From contig OY292278.1 in NCBI GenBank assembly GCA_958496175.1, positions 51,646,001-51,710,000 on the forward strand: DNA of 64,000 nucleotides, written 5' to 3'. The DNA is from Sisyra terminalis. Lineage: Eukaryota; Arthropoda; Insecta; Neuroptera; Sisyridae. The stretch's first letter is position 1, and each line of letters starts with the position of its first letter. A program made the translations under genes and the position numbers. The notes beneath the pieces were generated by a model. It did no database searches. It saw nothing but the letters and a program-made list of their open reading frames with translations, and had not been told where the DNA came from. Below are positions 38,801 through 50,170 of this stretch, piece after piece.

Positions 38801-41784
38801 AATAATGAGTGGAAGATGTGAAGAATTACCACCACCGAAACAAACTATCTCGTTCAACTGTCCTGTTCGAACATCTCAAGAAAAACATATTGGATTGTTC
38901 AACAAGTTTGTATGGTTTTCTATTAAGTTCTCTTGATACTCTGCTTTTACACAAATCATTTAGTAATAAAACTGAGTAGCTATTCGTAAAGTAGATGCCA
39001 CTAGCTAGAAATCGTCATTTCTGAAAACTCTCAGGTATCATTCAGATAAAATTGACATATGAGAATACAAAAAATTGGAAAGGGAGTTGTCTTTTATAAT
39101 CCGAAGCACCTGAAACTACTTGAAAATATTTCTTCCTTTTTTCTAATTAAATTCAATGTAAATGTTCAACAGAATCAGAGCTTTTAAATTTCAATTTGAA
39201 AACCTTCACATCACTGTAGTCATTGCCTTGAATTCTAAAAGTGTAATTACATTACTGTCTTATATTATCATCATTATTGAAAAGAAATTTTATCACCCAG
39301 TCGTGGCTTACATTATTTTTCAAACTTTTATAAATATTTTTTGGTAAGCTAAGTGATTTCATCCCTAATTGTAGATTCGAAGCGTTATTTATTTGTTGAA
39401 GACAAAAATTGCATCAAAAGTGTTTTTTTTTGTTTCAGATCCAAATCTGTGTGGAACTTGGTTCCAATCGTTAACGGAGATTATTTTACCGCCACAGAAT
39501 CAATAAAAATGCAACCAAATTCCGAAGTACAATGTGAAATCACGTACAAGCCGATGAAAATGACAAAAAATAAAGAACATACGGTGTGTTTTTTCTCACT
39601 AGCTTATATTTTTCTTTGTATTATCTTCACTATAAAAAGGGAGTTGAGGATTTGAGTTCTCTTAATCGATTACGAATAGTAAGTCGTCAGCAATATAACG
39701 TCGATAAATCTACGCGAATTCAAGACTGTTACTTGAATGTATAGCCTGCAAAGATTTTTTTTTTGTTTTTACTTTTAACACAATACGTTCAGGACAATGT
39801 TAAGGTCCGATGAACTGATTGGTGAATGGAAGAAATTGAATCAAAAGCATTTGATTTTTGCTTTTGCTTTGAAGAACTTTCTTTTTGTAAATCGGTGCTA
39901 ATAATTCAATTATTTTATATTGTGAATGTAAAAAATATGAAATATTTAAAAAATGGCTAGAAAAACTTTACGATATTGAGCGATATGACGATTCAAGTTC
40001 TTTGGTTACAACTATAACATGTAACAATTTTAATATATTGTAGGGTTTCGTTCTATTTAAACTACCTGGCGGCATTGCTGAGTTGTACAGTTTAACAGGA
40101 ACCAGTGAGCATCCTATTGCGCTGGAGGATATCTTTATTTCTGTGCCGTGTAAAGTAAAACATGAGCAATCTTTGGTCGTAAAAAATTGGCTTCCGGACA
40201 CCCAACAGTTTACGGTCATAACAGAGCAATTTCACGTTGAACCAAATCAACCTCTCTACAAAGCTAACGGTCGTGATTTAATAGAGGTACAAGGTAACGC
40301 CGAGAAAAGTTATACCTGGTCGATTTATGTTTATAGTCATGGAATTTTGCATTTCAAAGTAAGTTTCGGATTTTGTGACAAAAAAAAAAAATAGAACTAT
40401 CAGTGAAGTTTTCAAAAAATATGGATGTAGTAACTTTATATCAACTCCGATAATTTATTCGTGACAGGGAGACAAATGTTTTGCATCCACAATTGTCAAC
40501 TTTAATAAGCAATCGTATATGCATATTGGTACATACAGAATTGTACGATACGTTCAATAGTGAACATCCTTACAAATTATAAAATTGATTTGAATTATTG
40601 GGAACAAAACGTTTAGTCTATTTTTTTTTTGTGTATCTTTACAATTTTTAGAAATAAAGGGAAGATTATTAATGCATCTGCATGCATAATATATTCTAGT
40701 TATTGAAATTTCCAACTTAATTGCTTAGGTAATTTTTATTAATGCTGAAACTGGAGAATATATGTACTATACGATTGAAGTTGTTGTGACGCCATGCCTT
40801 TCATTGGACACATTGTCTTTTTCAACTCGAGTTCGAATTCCAGTACAACATGAAATTATGATTGAAAATCCATTGGATCGATTATGTACGTTTTCATCTA
40901 CTTGCACGAATAGTTGCATTAAAGTGTCACCCGTATTTTCGATTCCCGCATTTGGAAAAGTACATTAAATATTGAAATTAACCAAAAGTAGGTAAATCGT
41001 TGGTTAATGTTAATAATTTGTAGGTTCAATTGGATGTTCAATATTTACCGATGATCGCAGGCGTAGTAATCGCCCAGCTGGAATTGAAAGAAGCTACGCT
41101 GGGAACGTACTTGTACACTTTGAACTTGGAAGCTTTGCCACCAGTTCCGGAAGCACTTATGCGATTTGAAACGTTCTTGGGAAAAAGCGACATGCAAATG
41201 GCTTCCATTCATAACGTAATGAAAGTAAAAGTTGACTTTAGCCTAACTTCATCGGTCCCGAATGTCTTTTTGTGTGATAAATCAATAGGCATCCAACCTG
41301 AATCAACTGGCAACTTTGAAATTGTCTTCGAACCAAATGAAATAGGAAATGTTTCTGGGACAATTACTGCAAATTCAAACGTTGGAGGACAATTTGTGTA
41401 TGGTTTGAAATTTTTATTTACAACAATTATTTGTTTATTTTTGTAACTTTTAGTTTTCCATTGTTGGGTGTTTGTTCCGCACCAAAACCACAGGGGCCGT
41501 TTAAAATATCACCTGGTGGAACTGTAACCGTAACGTTTAAGAATATATTGCCAGAAGACTGCACATTTAACTATCTTGTCGAACCAGCAAATGTTTTTTC
41601 AATAAAACCAACATCTGAAATTATCAAAGTCAAAACTGAAAAAAAACCGGTCGTAACAATGGTGAAAACATTGACTTTAACGGATAGTTTGCGATATCCA
41701 TTAACAGGGCGAGTGACTATTGTTCCTCAAAAAACTCAATTTTCCAATTTGAAATGGGTTTACTATTTGATTGCAGAGGATTAA
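18551..41784 (+). CDS. Hydin: Hydin, ciliary central-pair protein, 49 exons, 4,988 aa
   Basis: Joined by hand, 49 exons give one uninterrupted frame of 4,988 residues, close to the roughly 5,100 of human HYDIN. Homology runs end to end. The N-terminus carries the Hydin-type block PSVYFNEMQLSTEERL, and the C-terminus carries APKPQGPF and a final KWVYYL, both Hydin hallmarks. Most of the protein is repeated ASH/MSP-like Ig folds, seen as recurrent short motifs such as VDFG, IDFG or VNFG. Hydin sits on a projection of the C2 microtubule of the central pair in 9+2 axonemes and is needed for flagellar beating. In insects the expected site is the sperm tail. A degenerate nucleoside-kinase-like segment lies near residue 2,035. 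I see no frameshift. The start ATG has A at -3 (AACGATGA). Exon lists are given in the four block entries. Confidence 0.95.
24029..29129 (+). other. Hydin: Hydin exons 12-27
   Basis: 24029-24298, 24353-24760, 24822-24961, 25235-25666, 25734-25976, 26033-26106, 26633-26794, 26880-27077, 27182-27315, 27411-27482, 27563-27689, 27751-27997, 28060-28202, 28261-28508, 28677-28934, 29003-29129. This block holds the degenerate kinase-like region (exons 18-23) and a charged coiled-coil-like stretch (exons 23-25). It is more fragmented and less conserved than the ASH repeats, so some junctions rest on phase and intron length alone. The end of exon 26 was set at 28934 (donor GTGCGT) because the alternative leaves a 35-bp intron. 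Confidence 0.78.
29188..33746 (+). other. Hydin: Hydin exons 28-35
   Basis: 29188-30211, 30276-30725, 30849-31152, 31216-31494, 32090-32408, 32772-32914, 33100-33515, 33587-33746. These are ASH-repeat exons with clean phases. The 595-bp intron after exon 31 carries a hAT-type miniature element. The intron after exon 32 begins GTTTGT. Confidence 0.88.
31671..31931. mobile_element. hAT-type miniature element (245 bp) with 8-bp target duplication, in a Hydin intron
   Basis: The octamer CCTTCAAT occurs at 31671-31678 and again at 31924-31931. The 245 bp between them begin CAGCCCCCGCTTTAG and end CTAGAGCAGGGCCTG, which are imperfect inverted termini of CAG...CTG type. An 8-bp duplication with CAG/CTG ends is the known signature of hAT transposons. 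Both ends are far more G+C-rich than the intron and share GGGGCGGCATTTT-type words. There is no coding capacity, so it is a non-autonomous copy. Confidence 0.85.
34379..41784 (+). other. Hydin: Hydin exons 36-49
   Basis: 34379-34595, 34652-35510, 35775-35970, 36374-36598, 36660-36829, 37088-37561, 37624-37849, 38363-38532, 38624-38905, 39439-39583, 40044-40358, 40729-40959, 41024-41397, 41454-41784. Exon 37 is placed at 34652 because the nearer AG would leave a 35-bp intron. Introns after exons 41, 43 and 44 begin GTTTGT. The last exon ends with the conserved Hydin terminal motif. Confidence 0.86.
38153..38213 (-). mobile_element. Truncated hAT-like terminus in a Hydin intron
   Basis: Read on the minus strand the segment starts CAGGGGTGGGCAAACGG and runs into short inverted words (GGTCGATCGCG, GGTCGACAATCGACC). 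It has the CAGGGGTGGGCAA look of hAT ends and is GC-rich in an AT-rich intron. No second terminus or target duplication was found, so it is probably a relic. Confidence 0.45.
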
Positions 41785-41831
41785 TTGATTGCTTTTGTAT
41801 TTTTAGATAAAAAAATTTATTTGACTGTTTT

Positions 41832-43471
41832 TTATTTCGTTCCATTATTTTTATCTAAATAGTTTGATTTTACGTCATTTATCATTGTCTGTACCAAAGC
41901 ATCTAAACCGTATCTATGATTCCAAGACCAATCGTTTCGAGCTTCCGAATCGTCAAAGACTTGCGGCCAGCTATCAGCTAAATAAAAAGTTTTCATGTAG
42001 TGATATTGTCGTGAAAAAGAGTCAGGCCAACTTTTCTTACCAATTTCTTGTCGACTATCTGGCTTATACGAAACTTGCAAATGAGGAATGTATTTTTGCA
42101 TGGCTAATACTAATTCTTCGGGCGTAAAACTCATAGCTGTCACATTGTAAACTCGATGGCGTAACATATTCTCCGGCGTTGACATAAACTCCCATAAAGC
42201 TCGCAAACAATCTTCCACATAAATCATTGGCAGTCGCGTATCCGGTCGTAGGTAGCATTCGAATTTTCCCGTTCTTAAACCTTCATGGAAAATTGCGACC
42301 GCGTAATCAGTCGTACCACCACCGGGTGGATCACTCGAAATCACTCCAGGAAAACGAAGGCATCGAAAATCGAGTCCAAAGCGATGATGGTAATATTCCC
42401 CTAAAAGTTCTGCATGTACTTTGGAAACGCCATAAATAGTCTTCGGACGCTGAATGGTAACGTTAGGCGTTGGATTGCGTGGTGATTCGGGACCAAATGC
42501 ACCAATAGTGCTGGGAACAAAGATTCTTAGTTTGTATTGTTTGGCTAATTCAATCATATTATGCATGCCCTCGATATTGACTCTCACTGCTAGCGGAACA
42601 TTTTGTTCTCCAACAGCACTTAACAGTGCCGAAAAATGGATCACCCAATCCACCTTGTGGTCAACGACGATGCGTTGCAAACCCTTAAAGTCGAGAATAT
42701 CGGCAAAAATATATGGATCACAATTGTCCTTTGGTCGAATTATGTCCGTAAGAATCACATTATTTGTGCCATAAATTTTGCGTAACATTTTAGCACATTC
42801 CATTCCCAACTGTCCAAGTCCCCCTGTAAATAAGGACACATTCAGCAAAGAAATATACTATTATAGTCGGACAAACTCTTTTAATGTATGATTGAAATTC
42901 CTCCTGATTTGCATTTTATACTGACAATAAAAATGAGCAAGGTTTGCAATCTTTTCCTATAGAACAAGAAATAACATTTGATTGCTGCCTAACATTAAAC
43001 ACAATTTGATACTGTATTATTCTATGTTTGACCTAACAAGCAGTTGAAAGGACAGAATTGAATTTATTGTCCTCATAATTTGGTACCATTATAAATAAAA
43101 TGCAAAGAAAAGTGGGAAATCAGACATTTAAAATAATATTTACTGAACGATCTTTGCGTTTGACGCATTGAAACGTTAAAATAGAGGCTAAAGTGGAAAG
43201 AAATATTACACGGACCGGGGACCACAATATTAGTACTATTATAATTTAGAAAGTTGATTTTGTTCTTCTGCCACAAAAAATGAACAAATGAAACAGTGCA
43301 TAAATGTGATGAAAATCAAGGCCAAAATCAAGAAATTATTTATGAAAACTTACCGGTAATAAGGATTTTTGGTTTTTCCAAACTTCGTAGTTCCCCCAAA
43401 TTGGGAGTTTTGGATGTTGAAAGTAATCGACGCGTATAAAGCCGCGTTAGCCCGCGGTATTGTTGAAACAT
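41832..43471 (-). CDS. Tdh: L-threonine 3-dehydrogenase, mitochondrial, two exons, 369 aa
   Basis: Exons on the minus strand are 43471-43354 and 42823-41832. The split glycine codon rebuilds the Rossmann motif (ILITGGLGQLG, residues 36-46). The enzyme oxidises L-threonine with NAD+ to 2-amino-3-ketobutyrate, the first step of threonine breakdown to glycine and acetyl-CoA. It is an extended short-chain dehydrogenase. The catalytic Tyr-Lys pair is in YGVSK (170-174), preceded by the Ser/Thr loop PSTIGAFGP (about 143-151). The first 25 residues (MFQQYRGLTRLYTRRLLSTS...) are Arg-rich with no acid, a typical mitochondrial presequence. Length is close to the roughly 370 residues of animal TDH. The TAA stop is embedded in an AATAAA, implying a very short 3' UTR or use of later signals inside Hydin. 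The intron is 530 bp with nothing else in it. Confidence 0.95.
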
Positions 43472-44488
43472 TGTTGAGATTTTACTAAAACATGTCTTCA
43501 TTTACTTCGTATGTGTGATTCTAATGAAGAAATGAACCAATAATGAGTATAAGATCTGACTAGAAATATGGTTTGCTATCACGTAAGTTGAAAACCAGTT
43601 CACCTTCATACATCAGCGAAATGAAAGAGTAAAAGGCGAAGGTAGTGTGGTAATGTCCAAAACGATTGAATACTAAACGAGGAAATTATTTGTGCCAAAA
43701 ACCTTTTTTTCAGACATCAGACGAAATAAGTATTTAGCGTTGTCTGACTTGTGTGTTATCAAAAATAAATTTAAAAAATTCAATTTTAAATATCAAATCC
43801 AGTCTTTACAATAATATCACACACACACACACACATACATCGCATACATCTTTAAATCACAAATTACTTAAAACCAGTTTTGTGTGATTGTAACTAATAT
43901 AATGATAGATGTTCTTTTTGATCATATTGATGGATAATAACTCTCAATAATGAAGAGAACAGTACTAATTGCGAATACAATTTTAAAAAAATCATCGTTT
44001 TGGCCTTCAGATCGGAAATTATATTACTTAATAGATACATATAAGAAACGTAGAATATGTGTTTGGCTGTTGTGAAGTATGAAAAACATAATCAAAATAG
44101 TGTTTACTATTATTCATCCAAGTGAAGAGTTTGTTTAACGCGGAAGTCGTACTACTGTTAATTACGCCTTCAACAGTTCAATATGTAAACAAATTATAAT
44201 GTCGTGAAAGGAACAAAAACATAATTAAATCTTATGTAATTAAAATATCATAACTATATCAGTAGTGTACCGTGGTGGGTGCAGGGGGTCCATGGCCCTG
44301 GTGATTTTGAATAATCATCAACAGGTTTTTGTGGAAATCAAAAAAACAAATGTTTCTAAACAGGTGTACCTATTTAACCACGGTAAAAACATTAATTGTT
44401 TGACTAAATGTTGTGGTCTTTTTTAGATTTACCTTAAATGGCGCAAAAATGGTCATCGAACTATCAACGTCAAGGATATATTTCTATC
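43472..44488. other. TDH upstream region, no gene seen
   Basis: AT-rich spacer that should hold the TDH promoter. It contains a (CA)n microsatellite and, at about 44264-44330, a short GC-rich patch (GGTGGGTGCAGGGGGTCC) that could be a transposon remnant. I could not find its ends. Confidence 0.5.
43817..43838. repeat. (CA)n microsatellite
   Basis: About nine CA dinucleotides in a row, then ACATACAT. Confidence 0.8.
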
Positions 44489-44625
44489 CATCTATCTATT
44501 TGATTCTCTGTTAATGGCTTAAGTTTTCTTCAAATATGTTTAATTGCCATAAAGTTTATCTTTCATGTCAAAATAATTTTAATATCTATTATAGTTTTTA
44601 TCAATCACAATTATACCCATGAATT
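44489..44625 (+). repeat. Outer inverted repeat, left copy
   Basis: About 137 bp around GTTAATGGCTTAAGTTTTCTT are repeated in inverted orientation at 51410-51526, immediately outside the right end of the palindrome. Identity is high with a few indels. On the left it is separated from the palindrome by 1.5 kb of extra sequence. Confidence 0.8.
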
Positions 44626-44830
44626 TATTATTCACTCTATAGCTTTCCTTCTTTCATTTTCAATGAATTTAAAGGTATATATTTTTTTTAATTGTTACTT
44701 AATATATTATTTCACTTAAAATCATTGATTCTTGTTTATTTATAATTATGATTGATATAAGAATATATCTGTCTAAAAAATTTGAAATACTAAATCATTT
44801 AAACGTTTTAGAAAATTAAAAAAATTACTG

Positions 44831-45153
44831 CGAATAACCGCAAAAATATCATCAAATAACCGCAAAAATAACCGCAAAATAACCGCAACAATAACCACAA
44901 AAATAACCGCAAAAATATCCGAATTGCTACATTGAAAAATAACCGAACTGCTACATTTAAAATAACCGCAAAAATATCCAAATTGCTACATTGAAAAATA
45001 ACCGAACTGCTACATTTAAAATAACCGCAAAAATAACCGAATTGATACATTTAAATTAACCGCAAAAATAACCGAGTTGCTACATTTAAAATAACCGAAT
45101 TTCTACGCAAAAATAACCGAATTACTTCGCAAAAATAACAGCAAAAAAACGAA
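44831..45153 (+). repeat. Minisatellite of AATAACCGCAAA-type units with a ~60-bp higher-order period
   Basis: About 320 bp of variants of AATAACCGCAAA interspersed with AATTGCTACATT. From about 44900 the arrangement repeats with a period of 59-60 bp for roughly three cycles. No coding is indicated. Confidence 0.85.
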
Positions 45154-45429
45154 TTTCAAATTAATTTACAACTCTTTAAATCCCTGTTTTAAACTCCGGA
45201 CAAACTTTCCCGTTAAATTAAAGTTTTTTCCTTTAAAAACGTTAAGAATGATAAAACATTAATATTCAACCCAATTCAAGCGAAAGAAATTGATTTGCGG
45301 ATATTAAATCAAGCTAAAGTCTAAGCTAAAGTACTTCAATTTTTGTCAATAACTCATTAACTATCAATTAATAATCGCTTAGGTATTATCTATATGTATC
45401 GATGATTGGATAGATAGCTAAAGTGTGAA

Positions 45430-45725
45430 GAAAAACTTAGCTATTTAATTCAAAGACGATTTCCGACCTATTTAGTTGATAGGTAAGAAGACATGAGAAG
45501 TAAGTTTTATAGGTAGTTGATTCCTAGCTTGGTAGTTTTTAATGAACAACTATTACCTAATTAATAGTACATAGTATAGGTATGTAGCTACGTATAATTG
45601 TTGTTGTTGGTTTTTTAGATTCACTTAGACATGGAAAAGAATATATGTACATTGGAAGATTGGAAATGGACCTACCTACCGACTTATGGACTGTGCGAGG
45701 TTGAGGGAAGTGTTGAAGTGTCGAA
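45430..45725 (+). repeat. Duplicated segment, left copy (partner at 63490-63770)
   Basis: A roughly 290-bp block with landmarks GACGATTTCCGACCTATT, a TTGTTGTTG run, and TTGGAAGATTGGAAAT recurs in the same order and orientation about 18 kb downstream. Indels and base changes are spread through it. In the right copy it sits just upstream of a minus-strand small-exon gene, so it may once have been promoter sequence. Confidence 0.75.
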
Positions 45726-46160
45726 ATTTTCATCTGAATAGTCAAGGATGATTTGAACGTAAGTTAGTTTCTATATATTTGAAATTTTAAGCAAAGCTAG
45801 CGACAAAAGAAAACTTTGTTATGAATTTATCAATTTAAGGATGACATGATTTGAATACTCCAACTGAAAACTGCTATCCCAATAATCAACGTTTTTTGGA
45901 GTCATGATATGAAAGTAATAGTGCAACAATACCTATGATGTAGATAGATTTACGAGGATTTTGAATTCTTTGAACACTGAAAATAAATTTCGATTAAGCG
46001 TTCATTTATTATACTACATATAGTATATAATGCAGGTACGAGACGTTCTTATATTGTCATGCTTACCCATGTATATTTATGTTTTAACTTTGACTTTTCA
46101 TTGTAGGAATATCAAATGATTCCATCTTAAACCAAGTTAGAGACCCGCAGCAGTCCAGAG

Positions 46161-47937
46161 ACTCTATTTGCTAACGTAGAATGGAGGAATTATTGAGTAT
46201 TCGGACATTCCTAATCCCACGTCACTATATCTAGCACAGGAACAGAAGGAAAAACAGCACAGGGGCCAGAGGGGAAAAGGAAACGTAGGCAATCATCGAC
46301 CTGCTGGAACAGCTCGTGGACAAGAGTTCGCGTCCGCAGCACGGCAAATACCTAATCGCTGAAAAAGGACCGTCCAGCAGATTCTGATCTCCAATTTATC
46401 TCCATCAATATATCTATCTATTGGAAACCATGTTAAAGATTACGAAGAAGAGAATGTTCTTTTCTTATTCATGTAATTTTATTTTTCAGGTGATTTATTG
46501 GATTTGAAGCGCCCCTTTCCGCAAAAGTGGAAGTAAATAATAGTTAAGCGAACGTTGCAGAATCATCATAAGCAAAGTCATCAAGAATTTATTCTCCGAA
46601 TAGCTATATATAATAAGCAAGGTGTCTGGCTCAAGAATCAAATAAAGGCAATAAAGAAATAAGGAGGAGCAAAGCAAGAAATATTTATATCTACTTGATA
46701 TTTATATTGAATGAAGAAGCAAGCAACACTAGTGCCAAAACCAACAAGAACAACAACAACCACCGGAAAAATGACTACCAATAAGCCCATCTAATGAACT
46801 TTATTGAGAACGGGAGATCTACCGATATCTACTACTGGATCCATACAACTTGTTGAATTATTTAAATAAATTATTCATATTTTGTTATATTTGTCTATTT
46901 ATTTGTTTAGTTCAATGTTACAAACAACAATTTTTAAAACTGCCCATGTTGATATACATACGAGCAAACACCCGCAGATAAAAATCAATACTTGCCAATG
47001 TAAATTAAGTAAATGTATGATTTTTAGATAATATCCGATGCATTAAAACCGAAAATGAACTTAGAATTTCAATTAAACGTTCACTTTTCGAGAAATTAGC
47101 GTTTTGTTTGTATGCTAAAATAAGAGGTTAAGGAACTCCATTTCACTCGGAGCATTACTTTACGATTGTAATATCGATTTAAATCGATAAAGTGAAGCTT
47201 ATCGATGCAAGTTAACACAATTTAAGCATGAATCGATCGTTTTAAATGGTATTTTCATTAATTTAATGTCCACTAATTACAATTATCCAAGATCCAAACC
47301 GGCTCTACATAATGGCAAAGAGGGCGTGGCTTTCAAAATAGTTCAGCGTTTTGTTGTCAGGTTTGAAGGGGTATGTCATTATCTTCATTTAGGATCAAAA
47401 ATATCTTTATTTCTTCCCTTCTATCGTTATAAACCGATCGATTATTAGTAAATGATACAAAATATAACATTTTTTCCACTCGAACATCATTTAAAATTGT
47501 ATTTTCAACCAATTTGATTTGCATGTTTAGCGGATGTCAAAGTTGTTTATGTTTCGCTCTATAGGCAACCCGGTGAGCATCAAAAAAACAAAATTCGACG
47601 ATTTGCCCTTTTTGAACATGCCAATATTCAGTACTCTAACTCAAATTTCAGACATTTAAGGATGATTTTCTTTATGTCATGTAATGATTGGGATACCAAA
47701 TGAAAGCTAATTGACTACTCTATTGATTTATCAAAAAAAACAACCAATATGTCTAAACGATGACATTGAAATTTGCTTTTCCGTCAGCAACTACATCCCT
47801 TTCTAACATTTAAGGGTGGTTTGCCCCCCTTAATATATTGAATTCGATTATGATTGGGATATCTATTGAAAGATAATGAATTACTCTATCGATTGACATC
47901 AAAAATTACCAATATCTCCAAGCAATTACTTAGAAAA
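46161..47937 (+). repeat. Palindrome, left arm (~1.78 kb)
   Basis: Near-perfect reverse complement of 49624-51400, with symmetry centre near 48780. It runs from ACTCTATTTGCTAACG to the tandem-unit region, and I noticed only a single-base indel in the parts checked. It contains a GC-rich cassette (46235-46388) and a 60-codon frame at 47266-47448 that is exactly mirrored in the right arm. Confidence 0.92.
46235..46388 (+). pseudogene. GC-rich cassette in the palindrome arm (possible captured gene fragment)
   Basis: A patch about half G+C inside a very AT-rich arm. A frame at 46289-46387 follows an ACGTAG acceptor-like site and reads AIIDLLEQLVDKSSRPQ onward, 32 residues to a stop. The look is of host coding sequence rather than transposon sequence, but I do not recognise it. 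The mirrored copy lies at about 51173-51326 in the right arm. Confidence 0.35.
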
Positions 47938-49623
47938 CTGATTTTCCTAAATCGACTTTCAACCTTTATAAAATGTTACTTAAATCATGTGATTTCGCGT
48001 AAAAAGTAATTAAAAACATTACACTTATATAAAATCGATGGTTTACAGCTAAATTTGACACTTAAATGTTGATTAAAGGTCTACTTTTCGAGAAATTAGC
48101 ATTTAAATGGGCCTAAAGAGTCGATAAGGAAAAATCCATTTTCAAAGTAATTGTTTGGAGATATTGGTAATTTTTTGATATTATTCGATAGAGTAACTCA
48201 TTAGCTTTCCATTGATATGCCAGTCATAATCGAATTCAATGAAAAAAGAGGGGCAAAGCACCTTTTAATGTCTGAAAGGGTAGTAGTCGCCTAGGGAAAA
48301 TCAATTTTTAAAGTAATTGTATGGATATATTGGTTGTTTTTTTTGATAAATCAATAGAGTAATCAATTAGCTTTCATTTGATATCCCAATCATTACATGG
48401 CATACAGAAAATCATCCTGAAATGTCCGAAATTTGAGTTAGAGTACTGAATATTGGCATGTTCAAAAAGGGCAAATCGTCGAATTTTGTTTTTTTGATGC
48501 TCACCGGGTTGCCTATAGAGCGAAACATAAACAACTTTGACATCCGCTAAACATGCAAATCAAATTGGTTGAAAATACAATTTTAAATGATGTTCGAGTG
48601 GAAGAAATGTTATATTTTGTATAATTTACTAATAATCGATCGATTGATAGCGATAGGAGAGAAGAAATAAGGATATTTTTGGCCCTAAATGAAGATAATG
48701 ACAGACCTCTTCAGACGCTTATTTCTCGAAAAGTAGACCTTTAATCAACATTTAAGTGTCAAATTTAGCTGCAAACCATCAGTTTTATATAAGAATAATG
48801 TTTTTAATTACTTTTTACGCGAAATCACATGATTTAAGTTACATTTTATAAAGGCCAAGGGTCGATATGGGAAAGTCAATTTTCTCAGTAGTTGCTTGAA
48901 GATATTGGTAATTTTTTTGATGTCAATCGATAGAATAATTCAATAGCTTTCATTTGATATCCCAATCATAATCGGAATCAATATATTAAGGGGGGCAAAC
49001 CACCCTGAAATGTCAGAAAGGGATGTAGTCGCCTAGGGAAAATCAATTTTTAAAGTAATTGAATGGATATATTGGTTGTTTTTTTTGATAAATCAATAGA
49101 GTAATCAATTAGCTTTCATTTGATATCCCAATCATTACATGGCATAAAGAAAATCATCCTGAAATGTCCGAAATTTGAGTTAGAGTACTGAATACTGACA
49201 TGTTCAAAAAGGGCAAATCGTCGAATTTTGTTTTTTTGATGCTCACCGGGTTGCCTATAGAGCGAAACATAAACAACTTTGACATCCGCTAAACATGCAT
49301 ATAAAATAGGTTAAAAATACAATTTTAAATGATGTTCGAGTGGAAGAAATGTTATATTTTGTATAATTTACTAATAATCGATCGATTGATAGCGATTGGA
49401 GAGAAGAAATAAAGATATTTTTGGCCCTAAATGAAGATAATGACAGACCCCCTTTAGACGCTTATTTCTCGAAAAGTAGACCTTTAAGCAACATTTAAGT
49501 GTCAAATTTAGCTGTAAACCATCAATTTTATATAAGAATAATGTTTTTAATTACTTTTTACGCGAAATCACATGATTTAAGTTACATTTTATAAAGGCCA
49601 AGGGTCGATATGGGAAAGTCAAT
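47938..49623 (+). repeat. Palindrome interior: inversion junction and tandem units
   Basis: Between the well-matched arms the two sides become diverged copies of the same ~740-bp unit, inverted up to about 48110-48130 and direct beyond it. The change of orientation falls near CATTTAAATGGGCCTAAAG. There is no coding. Confidence 0.75.
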
Positions 49624-50170
49624 TTTCTAAGTAATTGCTTGGAGATATTGGTAATTTTTTGATGTCAATCGATAGAGTAATTCATTATCTTTCAATAGAT
49701 ATCCCAATCATAATCGAATTCAATATATTAAGGGGGGCAAACCACCCTTAAATGTTAGAAAGGGATGTAGTTGCTGACGGAAAAGCAAATTTCAATGTCA
49801 TCGTTTAGACATATTGGTTGTTTTTTTTGATAAATCAATAGAGTAGTCAATTAGCTTTCATTTGGTATCCCAATCATTACATGACATAAAGAAAATCATC
49901 CTTAAATGTCTGAAATTTGAGTTAGAGTACTGAATATTGGCATGTTCAAAAAGGGCAAATCGTCGAATTTTGTTTTTTTGATGCTCACCGGGTTGCCTAT
50001 AGAGCGAAACATAAACAACTTTGACATCCGCTAAACATGCAAATCAAATTGGTTGAAAATACAATTTTAAATGATGTTCGAGTGGAAAAAATGTTATATT
50101 TTGTATCATTTACTAATAATCGATCGGTTTATAACGATAGAAGGGAAGAAATAAAGATATTTTTGATCCT
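48298..50170 (+). repeat. Tandem array of ~740-bp units (about 2.5 copies)
   Basis: Unit starts at about 48298, 49038 and 49781 are marked by CATATTGGTTGTTTTTTTTGA. Each unit holds two diverged half-repeats, both carrying a TTCATTTGATATCCCAATCAT-like phrase, so the array is nested. A single inverted unit occupies about 47400-48110. Confidence 0.85.

Noticed and set aside
46495..46677. 60-codon leucine-rich frame in the palindrome (mirrored at 50884-51066) as a membrane protein
   Set aside because: AT-rich composition alone produces such frames, and the duplicate is only the other arm.
47266..47448. 60-codon frame in the palindrome (mirrored at 50113-50295) as a gene
   Set aside because: Its identity in both arms reflects the DNA repeat; there is no start context, homology or splice support.
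48298..50170. CRISPR-like array
   Set aside because: Units are ~740 bp, contiguous and eukaryotic; there are no short repeats with unique spacers.
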